Assembly (NCBI GenBank): GCA_934454435.1
Contig: CAKSGA010000056.1
Coordinates: 1 to 14,691, forward strand
Direction of reading: 5' to 3'
Origin: an uncultured Oscillospiraceae bacterium
Lineage (GTDB): Bacteria; Bacillota; Clostridia; Oscillospirales; Ruminococcaceae
Length of the DNA stretch: 14,691 nt
Of this stretch, positions 7,836 to 14,681 are shown piece after piece (the first letter of the stretch is position 1; each line of letters starts with the position of its first letter). The position numbers and the translations under genes are program-made. Under the pieces are notes generated by a model. That model saw only the letters and a program-made list of their open reading frames with translations. It did no database searches and was not told the DNA's origin.

Positions 7836-9416
7836 TCAGATCATGCTGTCTTCCCAGCACTCAGGCGCTTCAAGACCGAAGATCCTGACAACTGTAGGAG
7901 CGATGTTTGCAAGTCCGTACTTGTCGGAAGGCTTGATCTCGAACTTCTGGTCCTTGTCGTAGATGATGAACGGAACAGGGTTCAGGGAGTGTGCAGTACG
8001 TACCTGGATCTCACCCTTCTTGTTCTTCTCGAGCATTTCGTCTGCGTTGCCGTGGTCAGCGGTGATGAGCAGTGTCACGCCGTACTCGTCGCATACTTCC
8101 TTCAGTCTTGCAAGAGCCAGGTCAACGGACTCAACGCCGATAACTGTAGCGTCCATGCTGCCGGTGTGACCTACCATGTCGCCGTTCGGGTAGTTGCAGC
8201 GCAGGAAGTCATACTTGCCGGACTTTATAGCCTCGATGAGCTTGTCAGTGATCTCAGCGGACTTCATCCAGGGTCTCTGGTCGAAGCTTACGTTGTCGGA
8301 CGGGATCTCGCAGTAGGTTTCGAGCTCCTCGCTAACCTTGCCGCTGCGGTTGCCGTTCCAGAAGTATGTTACGTGACCGTACTTCTGGGTCTCGGAGATG
8401 GCATACTCGTTGTAGCCGGCCTTTACGAACACCTCTGTCATAGTGTTGGTGATCTCCGGAGGATTTACCAGGAAGCGTGCCGGAAGCTTGAGGTCGCCGT
8501 CATACTGGAGCATACCAGCATAGCATACATCAGGCTTCGGACCTCTGTTGAAGTGGTCGAACTCGACCATATCAAATGCCATGGAGAGCTCGATCGCACG
8601 GTCGCCACGGAAGTTGAACAGGATAACGCTGTCGCCGTCAACGATCCTGCCTACAGGCTCGCCGTTCTCCGCAATAACGAATGCAGGGAGATCCTGGTCG
8701 CTTGCAACGCCGGTTTCTGCACGCAGGGTTTCCAGTGCTTCAAGTCCGGTAGCGAACTGCCTGCCCTCGCCCCTGACGTGAGTGTTCCAGCCACGCTCGA
8801 CCATCGGCCAGTCAGCCTGGTAACGGTCCATTGTGACCTTCATACGTCCGCCGCCGCTTGCGAGCCTGCCGTTGAATGTATCGTCATTCAGCTCAGCGAA
8901 CAGCTCATCAAGCTGCTGGAGATAGATCTGTGCAGTCTGCGGAGGAACGTCACGACCGTCCAGAAGAGCGTGTACCCTTACCTTGGAAACGCCCTCAGCC
9001 TTAGCCTTGCGGATCATGCTGAACAGGTGCTTGATGTTGGAATGTACGTTACCGTCAGACAGCAGACCGATGAAATGCATAGTGGAATTCTTGCCCTTAA
9101 CGTTTGCAACGAGCTCCTTCCATGCATCGGACTCATACATCTTGCCGCTTTCGATGCTCTCATTAACGAGCTTTGCACCCTGGGAGTAGATCTGACCGCA
9201 GCCGATGGCATTGTGACCGACCTCAGAGTTGCCCATGTCGTCGTCAGAGGGAAGTCCAACTGCGTCACCGTGAGCCTTTAAGCGGGTGTTGGGGCAGTTG
9301 GCGAGCATCCAGTCGAGGGTAGGTGTGCGGGCCTCGCCCACAGCGTCACCCAGGTGTGTCTTGGAGAAGCCAACGCCGTCCATTACTACTAATAATACGG
9401 GTTTCTTTGCCTTCAT
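7836..9416 (-). CDS. gpmI: 2,3-bisphosphoglycerate-independent phosphoglycerate mutase
   Basis: This enzyme interconverts 3- and 2-phosphoglycerate in the cytoplasm through a phosphoserine intermediate and two metal ions. The 526-residue chain starts MKAKKPVLLVVMDGVGFS. The catalytic Ser64 lies in DDDMGNSEVGHNAIG. Substrate and metal segments include LLDGRDVPPQ, NFRGDRAIE, GDMVGHTG, TADHGNADEM and TAHS. The wording around the active site (AVGLPSDDDMGNSEVGHN, ASGGGRMKVTMDRY, YAGMLQYDGDLKLP, FWNGNRSG) matches the plant and kinetoplastid branch rather than the Bacillus type (LPEGQMGNSEVGH). AAGGAG at 9426-9431 precedes the ATG by nine bases. It follows tpiA, but a strong hairpin terminator sits between them. 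Confidence 0.97.
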   Translation of the reverse strand: MKAKKPVLLVVMDGVGFSKTHLGDAVGEARTPTLDWMLANCPNTRLKAHGDAVGLPSDDDMGNSEVGHNAIGCGQIYSQGAKLVNESIESGKMYESDAWKELVANVKGKNSTMHFIGLLSDGNVHSNIKHLFSMIRKAKAEGVSKVRVHALLDGRDVPPQTAQIYLQQLDELFAELNDDTFNGRLASGGGRMKVTMDRYQADWPMVERGWNTHVRGEGRQFATGLEALETLRAETGVASDQDLPAFVIAENGEPVGRIVDGDSVILFNFRGDRAIELSMAFDMVEFDHFNRGPKPDVCYAGMLQYDGDLKLPARFLVNPPEITNTMTEVFVKAGYNEYAISETQKYGHVTYFWNGNRSGKVSEELETYCEIPSDNVSFDQRPWMKSAEITDKLIEAIKSGKYDFLRCNYPNGDMVGHTGSMDATVIGVESVDLALARLKEVCDEYGVTLLITADHGNADEMLEKNKKGEIQVRTAHSLNPVPFIIYDKDQKFEIKPSDKYGLANIAPTVVRIFGLEAPECWEDSMI

Positions 9417-9443
9417 AGTTTGTTACTCCTTACTATTTGAGGA

Positions 9444-9475
9444 TAAAAACGGAGCAGCGGTAAGCGCCGCTCCGT
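9444..9475 (-). terminator. Terminator/attenuator between tpiA and gpmI
   Basis: The minus strand forms an 11-bp stem (arms 9465-9475 and 9449-9459) with one G-U pair and a five-base loop, followed directly by TTTTTA. On the plus strand the same position is an A-C mismatch, so it is orientation-specific. It ends 33 bases before the gpmI ATG, too close for a promoter between the two. gpmI must therefore rely on read-through. Confidence 0.85.
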
Positions 9476-9567
9476 GGGGATTTTTCTTGCAGATCACACA
9501 ATAGTTCGTGTGACAGCATGCGTTTTGCGAAGAGCCTACAGCCGTATTCGCTGCCGTGCGTACACGG
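9476..9567 (-). other. Structured tpiA-gpmI spacer
   Basis: This stretch has no gene. Just past the tpiA stop, CCGTG-TACG-CACGG (9567-9554, minus) is a perfect 5-bp hairpin. At about 9494-9513 there is a second inverted repeat (TCACAC/GTGTGA). I see no convincing promoter for gpmI. With the terminator at 9444-9475 the spacer could fold into three successive stems. Confidence 0.5.
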
Positions 9568-10341
9568 TTAGCCGTTTACTGCTGCGGTGATGATGGTTGT
9601 GAAGTCTGCTGCCTTGAGGGAAGCGCCGCCGATAAGACCGCCGTCAACGTTGGTCTTGGAGAGAAGCTCGGCTGCGTTCTTTGCATTCATGGAGCCGCCG
9701 TACTGAACGGTGATGGTTTCTGCAACGTCAGCGCCATAGAGCTTTGCGAGGGTAGCACGGATAAATGCGCAAACCTCCTCAGCCTGGTCAGCGGTTGCAG
9801 TCTTGCCGGTGCCAATTGCCCAGACAGGCTCGTAAGCGATAACGCACTTCTTGAGGTCGTCAGCGGAAATGCCGAAGAAATCAAGCTTGATCTGACGTGC
9901 GATAACTTCCTCAGTGATGTTGCACTCACGCTCCCAGAGAAGCTCGCCTACGCATACGATGGGCTTCAGGCCAGCAGCCAGGGCAGCCTTTGTTCTCTTG
10001 TTTACGGTTTCATCAGTCTCAGCGAAGTACTGACGGCGCTCGGAGTGACCCAGAACAACGTACTCAACGCCCATCTCAGCCAGCATGTCAGCGGAGATCT
10101 CACCGGTGAATGCACCGCTCTTCTCAAAGTGGCAGTTCTCAGCGCCGATCTTGATGTTGGTGTCTGCTGTTGCAGCGAGCGCAGTTTCAAGGTTTGTGAA
10201 AGGTACGCATGCTACGATCTCAACGTCCTTAACGTCAGCTACCATCGGCTTCAGCTCTTCGAGGAGCGCCTTTGCCTCGGGGCGGGTCTTGTTCATCTTC
10301 CAGTTGCCGGCGATTATAGCCTTTCTTACATTCTTCTTCAT
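9568..10341 (-). CDS. tpiA: Triosephosphate isomerase
   Basis: Triosephosphate isomerase interconverts dihydroxyacetone phosphate and glyceraldehyde 3-phosphate in the cytoplasm. At 257 residues it has the normal length. The catalytic residues are present: Asn13 and Lys15 in AGNWKMN, His99 in VVLGHSERR, Glu171 in AYEPVWAIGTG, then YGGSM and the phosphate-binding GLIGGASL. AAGGAG lies seven to eight bases before the ATG. The stop of the split LRR gene is 49 bases upstream, and a TTGACA box and a perfect palindrome lie between. It belongs with pgk and gpmI on the same strand, and a hairpin follows the gene. Confidence 0.97.
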   Translation of the reverse strand: MKKNVRKAIIAGNWKMNKTRPEAKALLEELKPMVADVKDVEIVACVPFTNLETALAATADTNIKIGAENCHFEKSGAFTGEISADMLAEMGVEYVVLGHSERRQYFAETDETVNKRTKAALAAGLKPIVCVGELLWERECNITEEVIARQIKLDFFGISADDLKKCVIAYEPVWAIGTGKTATADQAEEVCAFIRATLAKLYGADVAETITVQYGGSMNAKNAAELLSKTNVDGGLIGGASLKAADFTTIITAAVNG

Positions 10342-10361
10342 GTTTATTCTCCTTAGGTTTT

Positions 10362-10394
10362 ATTTTTGTCAGCAGTGCTGACGATGTTTGTCAA
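10362..10394 (-). promoter_or_regulatory. Candidate tpiA control region: TTGACA plus 15-bp palindrome
   Basis: On the minus strand a consensus -35 TTGACA (10394-10389) overlaps the LRR stop codon. It is followed by the perfect 15-bp palindrome GTCAGCACTGCTGAC (10382-10368) and then AAAAAT (10367-10362), a weak -10 match after a long 21-base spacer. A palindrome in an over-long spacer is the pattern of MerR-type activated promoters, but the -10 is poor. The site may instead be a simple operator or a hairpin in the tpiA leader. Confidence 0.35.
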
Positions 10395-10750
10395 TAGATC
10401 ACGCACTCTGGATTTGCTTTGAGTACTGCCTGGCGGATATCCGACGGGAGCCCGTCAGTCCAGAGGAATTCCAGTTTCTTCATTCCAAGAAGCACAGAAT
10501 AGTCTGTTATTCTGTTGCCCTGAATGGACAGCGACTTCACGTTTTTCAGCTTAGCCAGGGGAGATATGTCGCTTATGCCATTGTTCCCCATGCTAAGCGT
10601 TTCCAGCTTCGTGAGCTTTTTCAGCGGCGTCAGATCAGTGATAGTGCCGTTTTCCTGAAGCAAGAGGTTTTTCAGCTTTTTGCAGTTCTGCATTCCGTCA
10701 ATGCTGTTCAGCCCGACATACAGTATAGAAATCGTTTCGAGCTTCTTAAG
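10391..10750 (-). pseudogene. 3' part of the amber-split LRR gene
   Basis: The reading frame continues directly after the TAG at 10753-10751, in the same frame, for 119 residues to a TGA. It starts LKKLETISILYVGLNSIDG and holds further leucine-rich repeats (CKKLKNLLLQENGTITDL, LTKLETLSMGNNGISDI, LKNVKSLSIQGNRITDY). It ends with a different C-terminal cap (LPSDIRQAVLKANPECVIY). It has no signal peptide of its own. The first internal ATG, at 10693, has no good ribosome binding site, so it is unlikely to be made separately. Together with 10751-11752 it would make one protein of about 453 codons. A single AAG to TAG change explains the break. Confidence 0.8.
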
Positions 10751-11752
10751 CTATTTCATGAACTTGCAGTCCTTGCCGACATCTACGTCAGCAAGACCAA
10801 GCTCCTTTAACGCAGTGAGCCCGGAGATCACAGATCTTGCATCTGGGCAGTCAACATACATCACTGTCAGGGACTCCAGCTTCTTGAGTTTCTTCAGCGG
10901 AGCAAGCGAGTTCACCTTCATAGAGTGAAGCATCAGCGTATTCAGCTTGGTGAGCTTGCCGATGACTGTGATGTCCTTTATGTTATTGCGTTCCTGTATC
11001 TCAAGGGTGGTCAGGTTTTTCAGCTTGCTGAGCGTTGAAATGTCGCTGAGAGCGTTGCTGCTCACTTTGAGCGTTTTGAGCTTAGTAAGCTTGGCAAGCG
11101 GCTTCAGGCTTTTGAACTGAAAATCAATGTCCAGATATGTGAGCTTTTTCAGACCGCTGACAACGCTCAGGTCACTGAGCGTGCCGGAGGGCGAAAGCAC
11201 CAGCGTATCAAGCTTTTTCAGCGACTTGACCGGAGAAATATCCGTGCAGTTCTTATCGATATATTTAAGCGTAGTAAGCTTGGTCATACCTTTAAGAAAT
11301 GATATGTCAGTCGTGCCGCTGCACAGCTGAAGTTCAAGCGTTTTGAGAGATTTCATTCCGCTCAGCGCCTTTAGATTTGTAACATCACTTTTCAGAATGG
11401 AAAGCGACTGCAGATCGGGGAGCTTTTCAGCTATCTCGGTGCAGTCAACGGCATAGAATTCCGGGTGGAAATAGTAAGCGTCACCGTAATCCGGACAATA
11501 GATGGTCTTATATACGTCTGCCATAACGTCGTACTCAGACCCTCCGATCAGACATATGCTGGTTGCATCTGCCGGGATCGTACAGCCGGCTATAGTTACG
11601 GTATTTTCATCTTCCTGCGCTGTATCCAGCGGTTCGGTCAGCGCCGTATATGGAAACTCTTCATCGGCTGCTGCACCAACTGATATGGTCCCGAATGCTG
11701 AAACAGCCACGGAAAAGGCCGCTAAAAGTGCTATTATTCTTTGTTTGCGCAT
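10751..11752 (-). CDS. Secreted leucine-rich-repeat protein, truncated by amber codon
   Basis: A 333-residue product with a Sec signal peptide (MRKQRIIALLAAFSVAVSAF, then a likely cut after SVGAAA). A short non-repeat region of about 75 residues follows, then about ten leucine-rich repeats of 21-23 residues with the pattern LxxLxTLxLxxxxxxDIxxLxx. These proteins are exported and usually bind other proteins or surfaces; no specific function can be read. The chain stops at TAG (10753-10751), at the last position of a repeat, without the C-terminal cap found just downstream. Two starts are possible: the ATG at 11752, chosen here, or the TTG two codons earlier (11758), which has AGAGG at a better distance. 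It lies between pgk and tpiA, after the pgk terminator, with no clear promoter. Confidence 0.78.
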   Translation of the reverse strand: MRKQRIIALLAAFSVAVSAFGTISVGAAADEEFPYTALTEPLDTAQEDENTVTIAGCTIPADATSICLIGGSEYDVMADVYKTIYCPDYGDAYYFHPEFYAVDCTEIAEKLPDLQSLSILKSDVTNLKALSGMKSLKTLELQLCSGTTDISFLKGMTKLTTLKYIDKNCTDISPVKSLKKLDTLVLSPSGTLSDLSVVSGLKKLTYLDIDFQFKSLKPLAKLTKLKTLKVSSNALSDISTLSKLKNLTTLEIQERNNIKDITVIGKLTKLNTLMLHSMKVNSLAPLKKLKKLESLTVMYVDCPDARSVISGLTALKELGLADVDVGKDCKFMK

Positions 11753-11805
11753 TTTCAATATACCTGCCTCTCGGTTTCAAATTTGATGTTAGTCTATTCT
11801 GAAAT

Positions 11806-11841
11806 GGGATATGCCGGGTATTGCCTGAAATATGCCGTGTA
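11806..11841 (-). repeat. Direct repeat upstream of LRR gene
   Basis: ATATGCCGGGTA (11809-11820) and ATATGCCGTGTA (11830-11841) differ by one base and are exactly 21 bases apart, two helical turns. The first is part of GGGATATGCC (11806-11815), which resembles GGGAAATGCC in the pgk leader. They lie 50-90 bases before the LRR start, in the 150-base spacer after pgk. They may be an operator. Confidence 0.45.
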
Positions 11842-11860
11842 AAGCTGAATTGCACTATGT

Positions 11861-11897
11861 AAATCAAAACAGGAGAACAGGAATTCCTGCTCTCCTG
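11861..11897 (-). terminator. Rho-independent terminator of pgk
   Basis: The minus strand forms a 12-bp stem (arms 11897-11886 and 11881-11870) with one G-U pair and loop AATT, followed by TTTTGATTT. On the plus strand the G-U becomes an A-C mismatch, so it acts for pgk. It starts 12 bases after the pgk stop. Confidence 0.88.
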
Positions 11898-11908
11898 CTT
11901 TAGATCAA

Positions 11909-13126
11909 TTACTTGTCCTGGATAGCGTCGATGCCGGGCAGACCCTTGCCTTCGAGGTACTCGAGGGAGGCGCCGCCGCCGGTGGAAATGTGGCTCATCT
12001 TGTCAGCGTAGCCAAGGTTGATAGCTGCGGTTGCAGAGTCGCCGCCGCCGATGATGGTGGTAGCGTCAGCAGCTGCGAGAGCCTCGCAAACAGCAACAGT
12101 ACCCTTCTTCAGAACAGGGTTCTCAAATACGCCCATCGGGCCGTTCCATACAACGGTCTTAGCGGACTTGGCAGCCTCAGCGAAGAGCTCCATGGTCTTG
12201 GGGCCGATGTCCAGACCCATCATGTCAGCCGGGATCTTGTCGGAGTCAACAACGGAAACCTCGATCGGAGCATCGATAGGATCAGGGAATGCCTTAGCGA
12301 TAGTGGTATCAACAGGCAGGAGCAGCTTCTTGCCGAGCTTCTCAGCCTTCTCGATCATCTGCTTGCAGTAGTCGATCTTCTCGTCGTCAACGAGGGAGGT
12401 ACCTACTTCACAGCCCTTTGCCTTCAGGAAGGTGTAAGCCATACCGCCGCCGATGATGAGGGTGTCGCACTTCTCGAGCAGGTTGGAGATAACGTTCAGC
12501 TTGTCAGCGACCTTTGCACCGCCGAGGATAGCAACGAACGGACGAACAGGGTTCTCAACAGCATTGCCGAGGAACTCGATCTCCTTGTTCATCAGGTAGC
12601 CGACAGCGGTCTCCTTGACGAACTTCGTAACGCCAACGGTGGAAGCGTGTGCTCTGTGGGAAGAACCGAATGCGTCCATTACGAAGATGCCGTCGGTCAG
12701 GTCAGCCAGCTCCTTGCTGAACTCCTCGCCGTTCTTGGTCTCTTCTGCGCCACGGAAACGTGTGTTCTCGAGAACAACGATCTCGCCGTCCTTCATCTCA
12801 GCAACAGCCTTCTTTGCGATATCGCCTGTTACCTTGGCGTCCTTTGCGAAAACTACCTTTGTATTAACCAGCTCAGCCAGTCTGTCAGCAGCAGCCTTCA
12901 GGGAGAACTTCTCCTCCGGACCGTTCTTCGGCTTGCCGAGGTGAGAGCACAGGATAACCTTTGCGCCGTTCTCTACCAGCTTGTTGATGGTGGGAAGAGC
13001 TGCGGTGATTCTGTTGTCGTTGGTGATCTTGCCGTCCTTCATAGGAACGTTGAAGTCAACACGGACAAGCACCTTCTTGCCCTTGACGTTCAGATCTTCT
13101 ACATTCTTCTTGTTCAGTTTGCTCAT
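11909..13126 (-). CDS. pgk: Phosphoglycerate kinase
   Basis: Phosphoglycerate kinase transfers phosphate from 1,3-bisphosphoglycerate to ADP, the first ATP-yielding step of glycolysis, in the cytoplasm. The 405 residues are the usual length. The N-domain substrate site shows [19 protein letters not shown] (22-40, with Arg39), SHLGKPKNG and [10 protein letters not shown]. The nucleotide domain shows [19 protein letters not shown] and GGGDSATA, and the chain ends with [23 protein letters not shown] sits ten bases before the ATG. A clear promoter at 13209-13237 and a strong terminator make it look like a separate transcript, although tpiA and gpmI follow on the same strand after the LRR gene. 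Confidence 0.98.
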   Translation of the reverse strand: MSKLNKKNVEDLNVKGKKVLVRVDFNVPMKDGKITNDNRITAALPTINKLVENGAKVILCSHLGKPKNGPEEKFSLKAAADRLAELVNTKVVFAKDAKVTGDIAKKAVAEMKDGEIVVLENTRFRGAEETKNGEEFSKELADLTDGIFVMDAFGSSHRAHASTVGVTKFVKETAVGYLMNKEIEFLGNAVENPVRPFVAILGGAKVADKLNVISNLLEKCDTLIIGGGMAYTFLKAKGCEVGTSLVDDEKIDYCKQMIEKAEKLGKKLLLPVDTTIAKAFPDPIDAPIEVSVVDSDKIPADMMGLDIGPKTMELFAEAAKSAKTVVWNGPMGVFENPVLKKGTVAVCEALAAADATTIIGGGDSATAAINLGYADKMSHISTGGGASLEYLEGKGLPGIDAIQDK

Positions 13127-13164
13127 TGCTATTATTTCCTTTCATAATGAAATATTGAACATAC

Positions 13165-13192
13165 TACGGCAATGCCCGGGAAATGCCCCGTA
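13165..13192 (-). promoter_or_regulatory. Possible hairpin or operator in the pgk leader
   Basis: The start of the pgk leader can pair TACGG-CA with TGCCGTA (7 bp with a two-base bulge) around a loop holding the palindrome CCCGGG. It begins about ten bases after the predicted transcription start. It contains GGGAAATGCCC (13178-13188, plus strand), repeated inverted at 13308-13318. GGCAATGCCCGG here also matches GGCAATACCCGG upstream of the LRR gene at 11 of 12 bases. Confidence 0.4.
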
Positions 13193-13318
13193 CACGCCCT
13201 ACATATTTATTTTACTATATTTCCTTAAATTTTGCAAGTGTTTTTTTATATATTTTGAGATAAATTTGTCCTTTATATCCGCAGAGGGTTTAGATATTTT
13301 GCCAAGAGGGCATTTCCC
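13178..13318. repeat. 11-bp inverted repeat in pgk / M16 divergent region
   Basis: GGGAAATGCCC (13178-13188) and its exact reverse complement GGGCATTTCCC (13308-13318) lie 130 bases apart. One is in the pgk leader, the other is upstream of the promoter of the M16 gene. The DNA between is AT-rich and holds the pgk promoter. No gene lies in 13127-13409. Confidence 0.5.
13209..13237 (-). promoter_or_regulatory. Promoter of pgk
   Basis: On the minus strand, TTGCAA (13237-13232), a 17-base spacer and TAAAAT (13214-13209), in AT-rich DNA. The predicted start near 13202 gives a leader of about 75 bases. Confidence 0.8.
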
Positions 13319-13352
13319 CTGTGAAAAGGGAGTGAAAAAATACAAAAGGGAC

Positions 13353-13381
13353 TGGAAAAATCCATCGGAATGTGCTATACT
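13353..13381 (+). promoter_or_regulatory. Promoter of the M16 gene pair
   Basis: An extended -10, TGCTATACT (TATACT at 13376-13381), has a weak -35 TGGAAA (13353-13358) at 17 bases. The predicted start near 13388 leaves a leader of only about 22 bases before the ATG at 13410. Confidence 0.6.
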
Positions 13382-13409
13382 ATATAAGTTACAGTATATT
13401 CAGAAGGAG

Positions 13410-14681
13410 ATGACAGATATTCTGGACAGAAAACAGATCTCCGACGGGATATTCTTTTCAAGGATAACCGACGGAAGATTCAAGACAAACCGCATATCCA
13501 TCACGTTTTATAACGAATTCAGCGGCGATGGTAGAGCAGACTTCGCAATACTGCCGTATATCCTCACCGACAGCTGCCGCAGATACCCGAACCTCACCAG
13601 ACTCACGGAGAAATACTCCGACCTGTACGGCGCTTCGGTTTCCGATAACCTCGGGTGCAGCTGGGACCGCCGCTCAATGACATTTACGATAAGCAGCATA
13701 GACGACCGCTACACCCTATACAGCGAACAGCTCGAGGAGGAATGCTGCACGCTTCTGCTGGACTGCCTGCTCGACCCGGTGACGGAGAACGGCGTGTTCC
13801 CCGCTTCCTCGGTCGGGATAATGCAGCAGGAGCTGACTGACGCCATCGAGAGCGTCAAGGGCGACCCCCGCAGCTACGCAGCCCAGCAGGGAGCGATGGC
13901 GGCGTTCGAGGGCGAACCCTGCGGGCTCCCCGTGAACGGCACGGTGGAGCAGGCCAGGGCGGTCACGCCGCAGTCCGCATATGCGGCATACCGTGACCTG
14001 CTGGAGCATTCACGCATCGAGATATTCTGCTCCGGGTGCAGTGATTTTTCCGTCAGCGAGAGGGTGTTCACCGAACGCCTGGGAACGCTCACCCGAAGTG
14101 ATATCTGCACGCTTGCGCCCACGTCCAGTCCGCTCAAGGAGGTCATCTGCCGCAAGGCAGAAAAGCACGACACCCAGCAGGCGATACTGCGCATGTACTT
14201 CAAGGCGCCGCAGCTCACTGACCGCTACGCCGGTGCGATACTTTCAATGATACTCGGCGGCATGACCACATCACGTTTCTTTACGAATATCCGTGAGAAA
14301 CAGTCGCTGTGCTACTATTGCAGCAGCTTCTCCAACCGCTTCAAAAAGACCATCACGGTATATGCCGGAGTGGAGCCTGCGAACCTCGCCAAGACCGAGC
14401 ACGCTGTAATGTCAGAGTTCATGAACGTATGCATGCGTGGTGTGACCGAGGAGGAGCTGGAGCACGCAAAGCTGGAGCTCGCAGAGAGCGCCCGTGCCGT
14501 ATATGACTCGCCTTCGGCACTTTCAGCGTGGTATTCTTCCCAGGTGACCGACCCTGTGATACTCACGCCGGAGGAATTTGCGGAGGGCGCACAGCAGGTG
14601 ACTGCACAGCAGGTCATGAATGCTGCACGCATGTATGCCCTCGATACAGTGTTCACCATGTCGTCTGAGGAGGTGCAGTAA
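13410..14681 (+). CDS. yfmF: M16-family peptidase-like protein, YfmF type (inactive subunit)
   Basis: A 423-residue M16 (insulinase) fold protein. In Bacillus the homologous YfmF/YfmH pair is linked to maturation of the 5-aminopentanol modification on elongation factor P. The zinc motif HxxEH is absent: its place is taken by ILPYILTDSCRRYPN (47-61), so this is the non-catalytic half. The C-terminal half keeps the M16 signature SMILGGMTTSRFFTNIREKQ then SLCYY (about 280-306), with the conserved Arg and Tyr. The frame is open upstream to 12981, but that stretch covers the pgk promoter and is not coding. I choose the ATG at 13410 because sequence similarity starts there. Oddly, AAGGAG (13404-13409) touches that ATG with no spacer. 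The stop overlaps the next start by one base (TAATG). Confidence 0.88.
   Translation: MTDILDRKQISDGIFFSRITDGRFKTNRISITFYNEFSGDGRADFAILPYILTDSCRRYPNLTRLTEKYSDLYGASVSDNLGCSWDRRSMTFTISSIDDRYTLYSEQLEEECCTLLLDCLLDPVTENGVFPASSVGIMQQELTDAIESVKGDPRSYAAQQGAMAAFEGEPCGLPVNGTVEQARAVTPQSAYAAYRDLLEHSRIEIFCSGCSDFSVSERVFTERLGTLTRSDICTLAPTSSPLKEVICRKAEKHDTQQAILRMYFKAPQLTDRYAGAILSMILGGMTTSRFFTNIREKQSLCYYCSSFSNRFKKTITVYAGVEPANLAKTEHAVMSEFMNVCMRGVTEEELEHAKLELAESARAVYDSPSALSAWYSSQVTDPVILTPEEFAEGAQQVTAQQVMNAARMYALDTVFTMSSEEVQ

Noticed and set aside
7989..9281. 430-codon open frame antisense to gpmI
   Set aside because: Shadow of the biased gpmI codons, with no start signal and no family match.
10751..10753. Amber codon read as an amino acid genome-wide (code change or pyrrolysine)
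   Set aside because: ylmC ends with TAG in the same window at its natural C-terminus, and no pyrrolysine genes or other in-frame TAG codons are seen.
11990..13147. 385-codon open frame antisense to pgk
   Set aside because: Shadow of pgk, whose full set of catalytic motifs is on the minus strand.
12981..13409. Upstream extension of the M16 frame
   Set aside because: It overlaps pgk, its promoter and AT-rich spacer. The translated text is low-complexity Phe/Leu/Ile and unlike M16 proteins.
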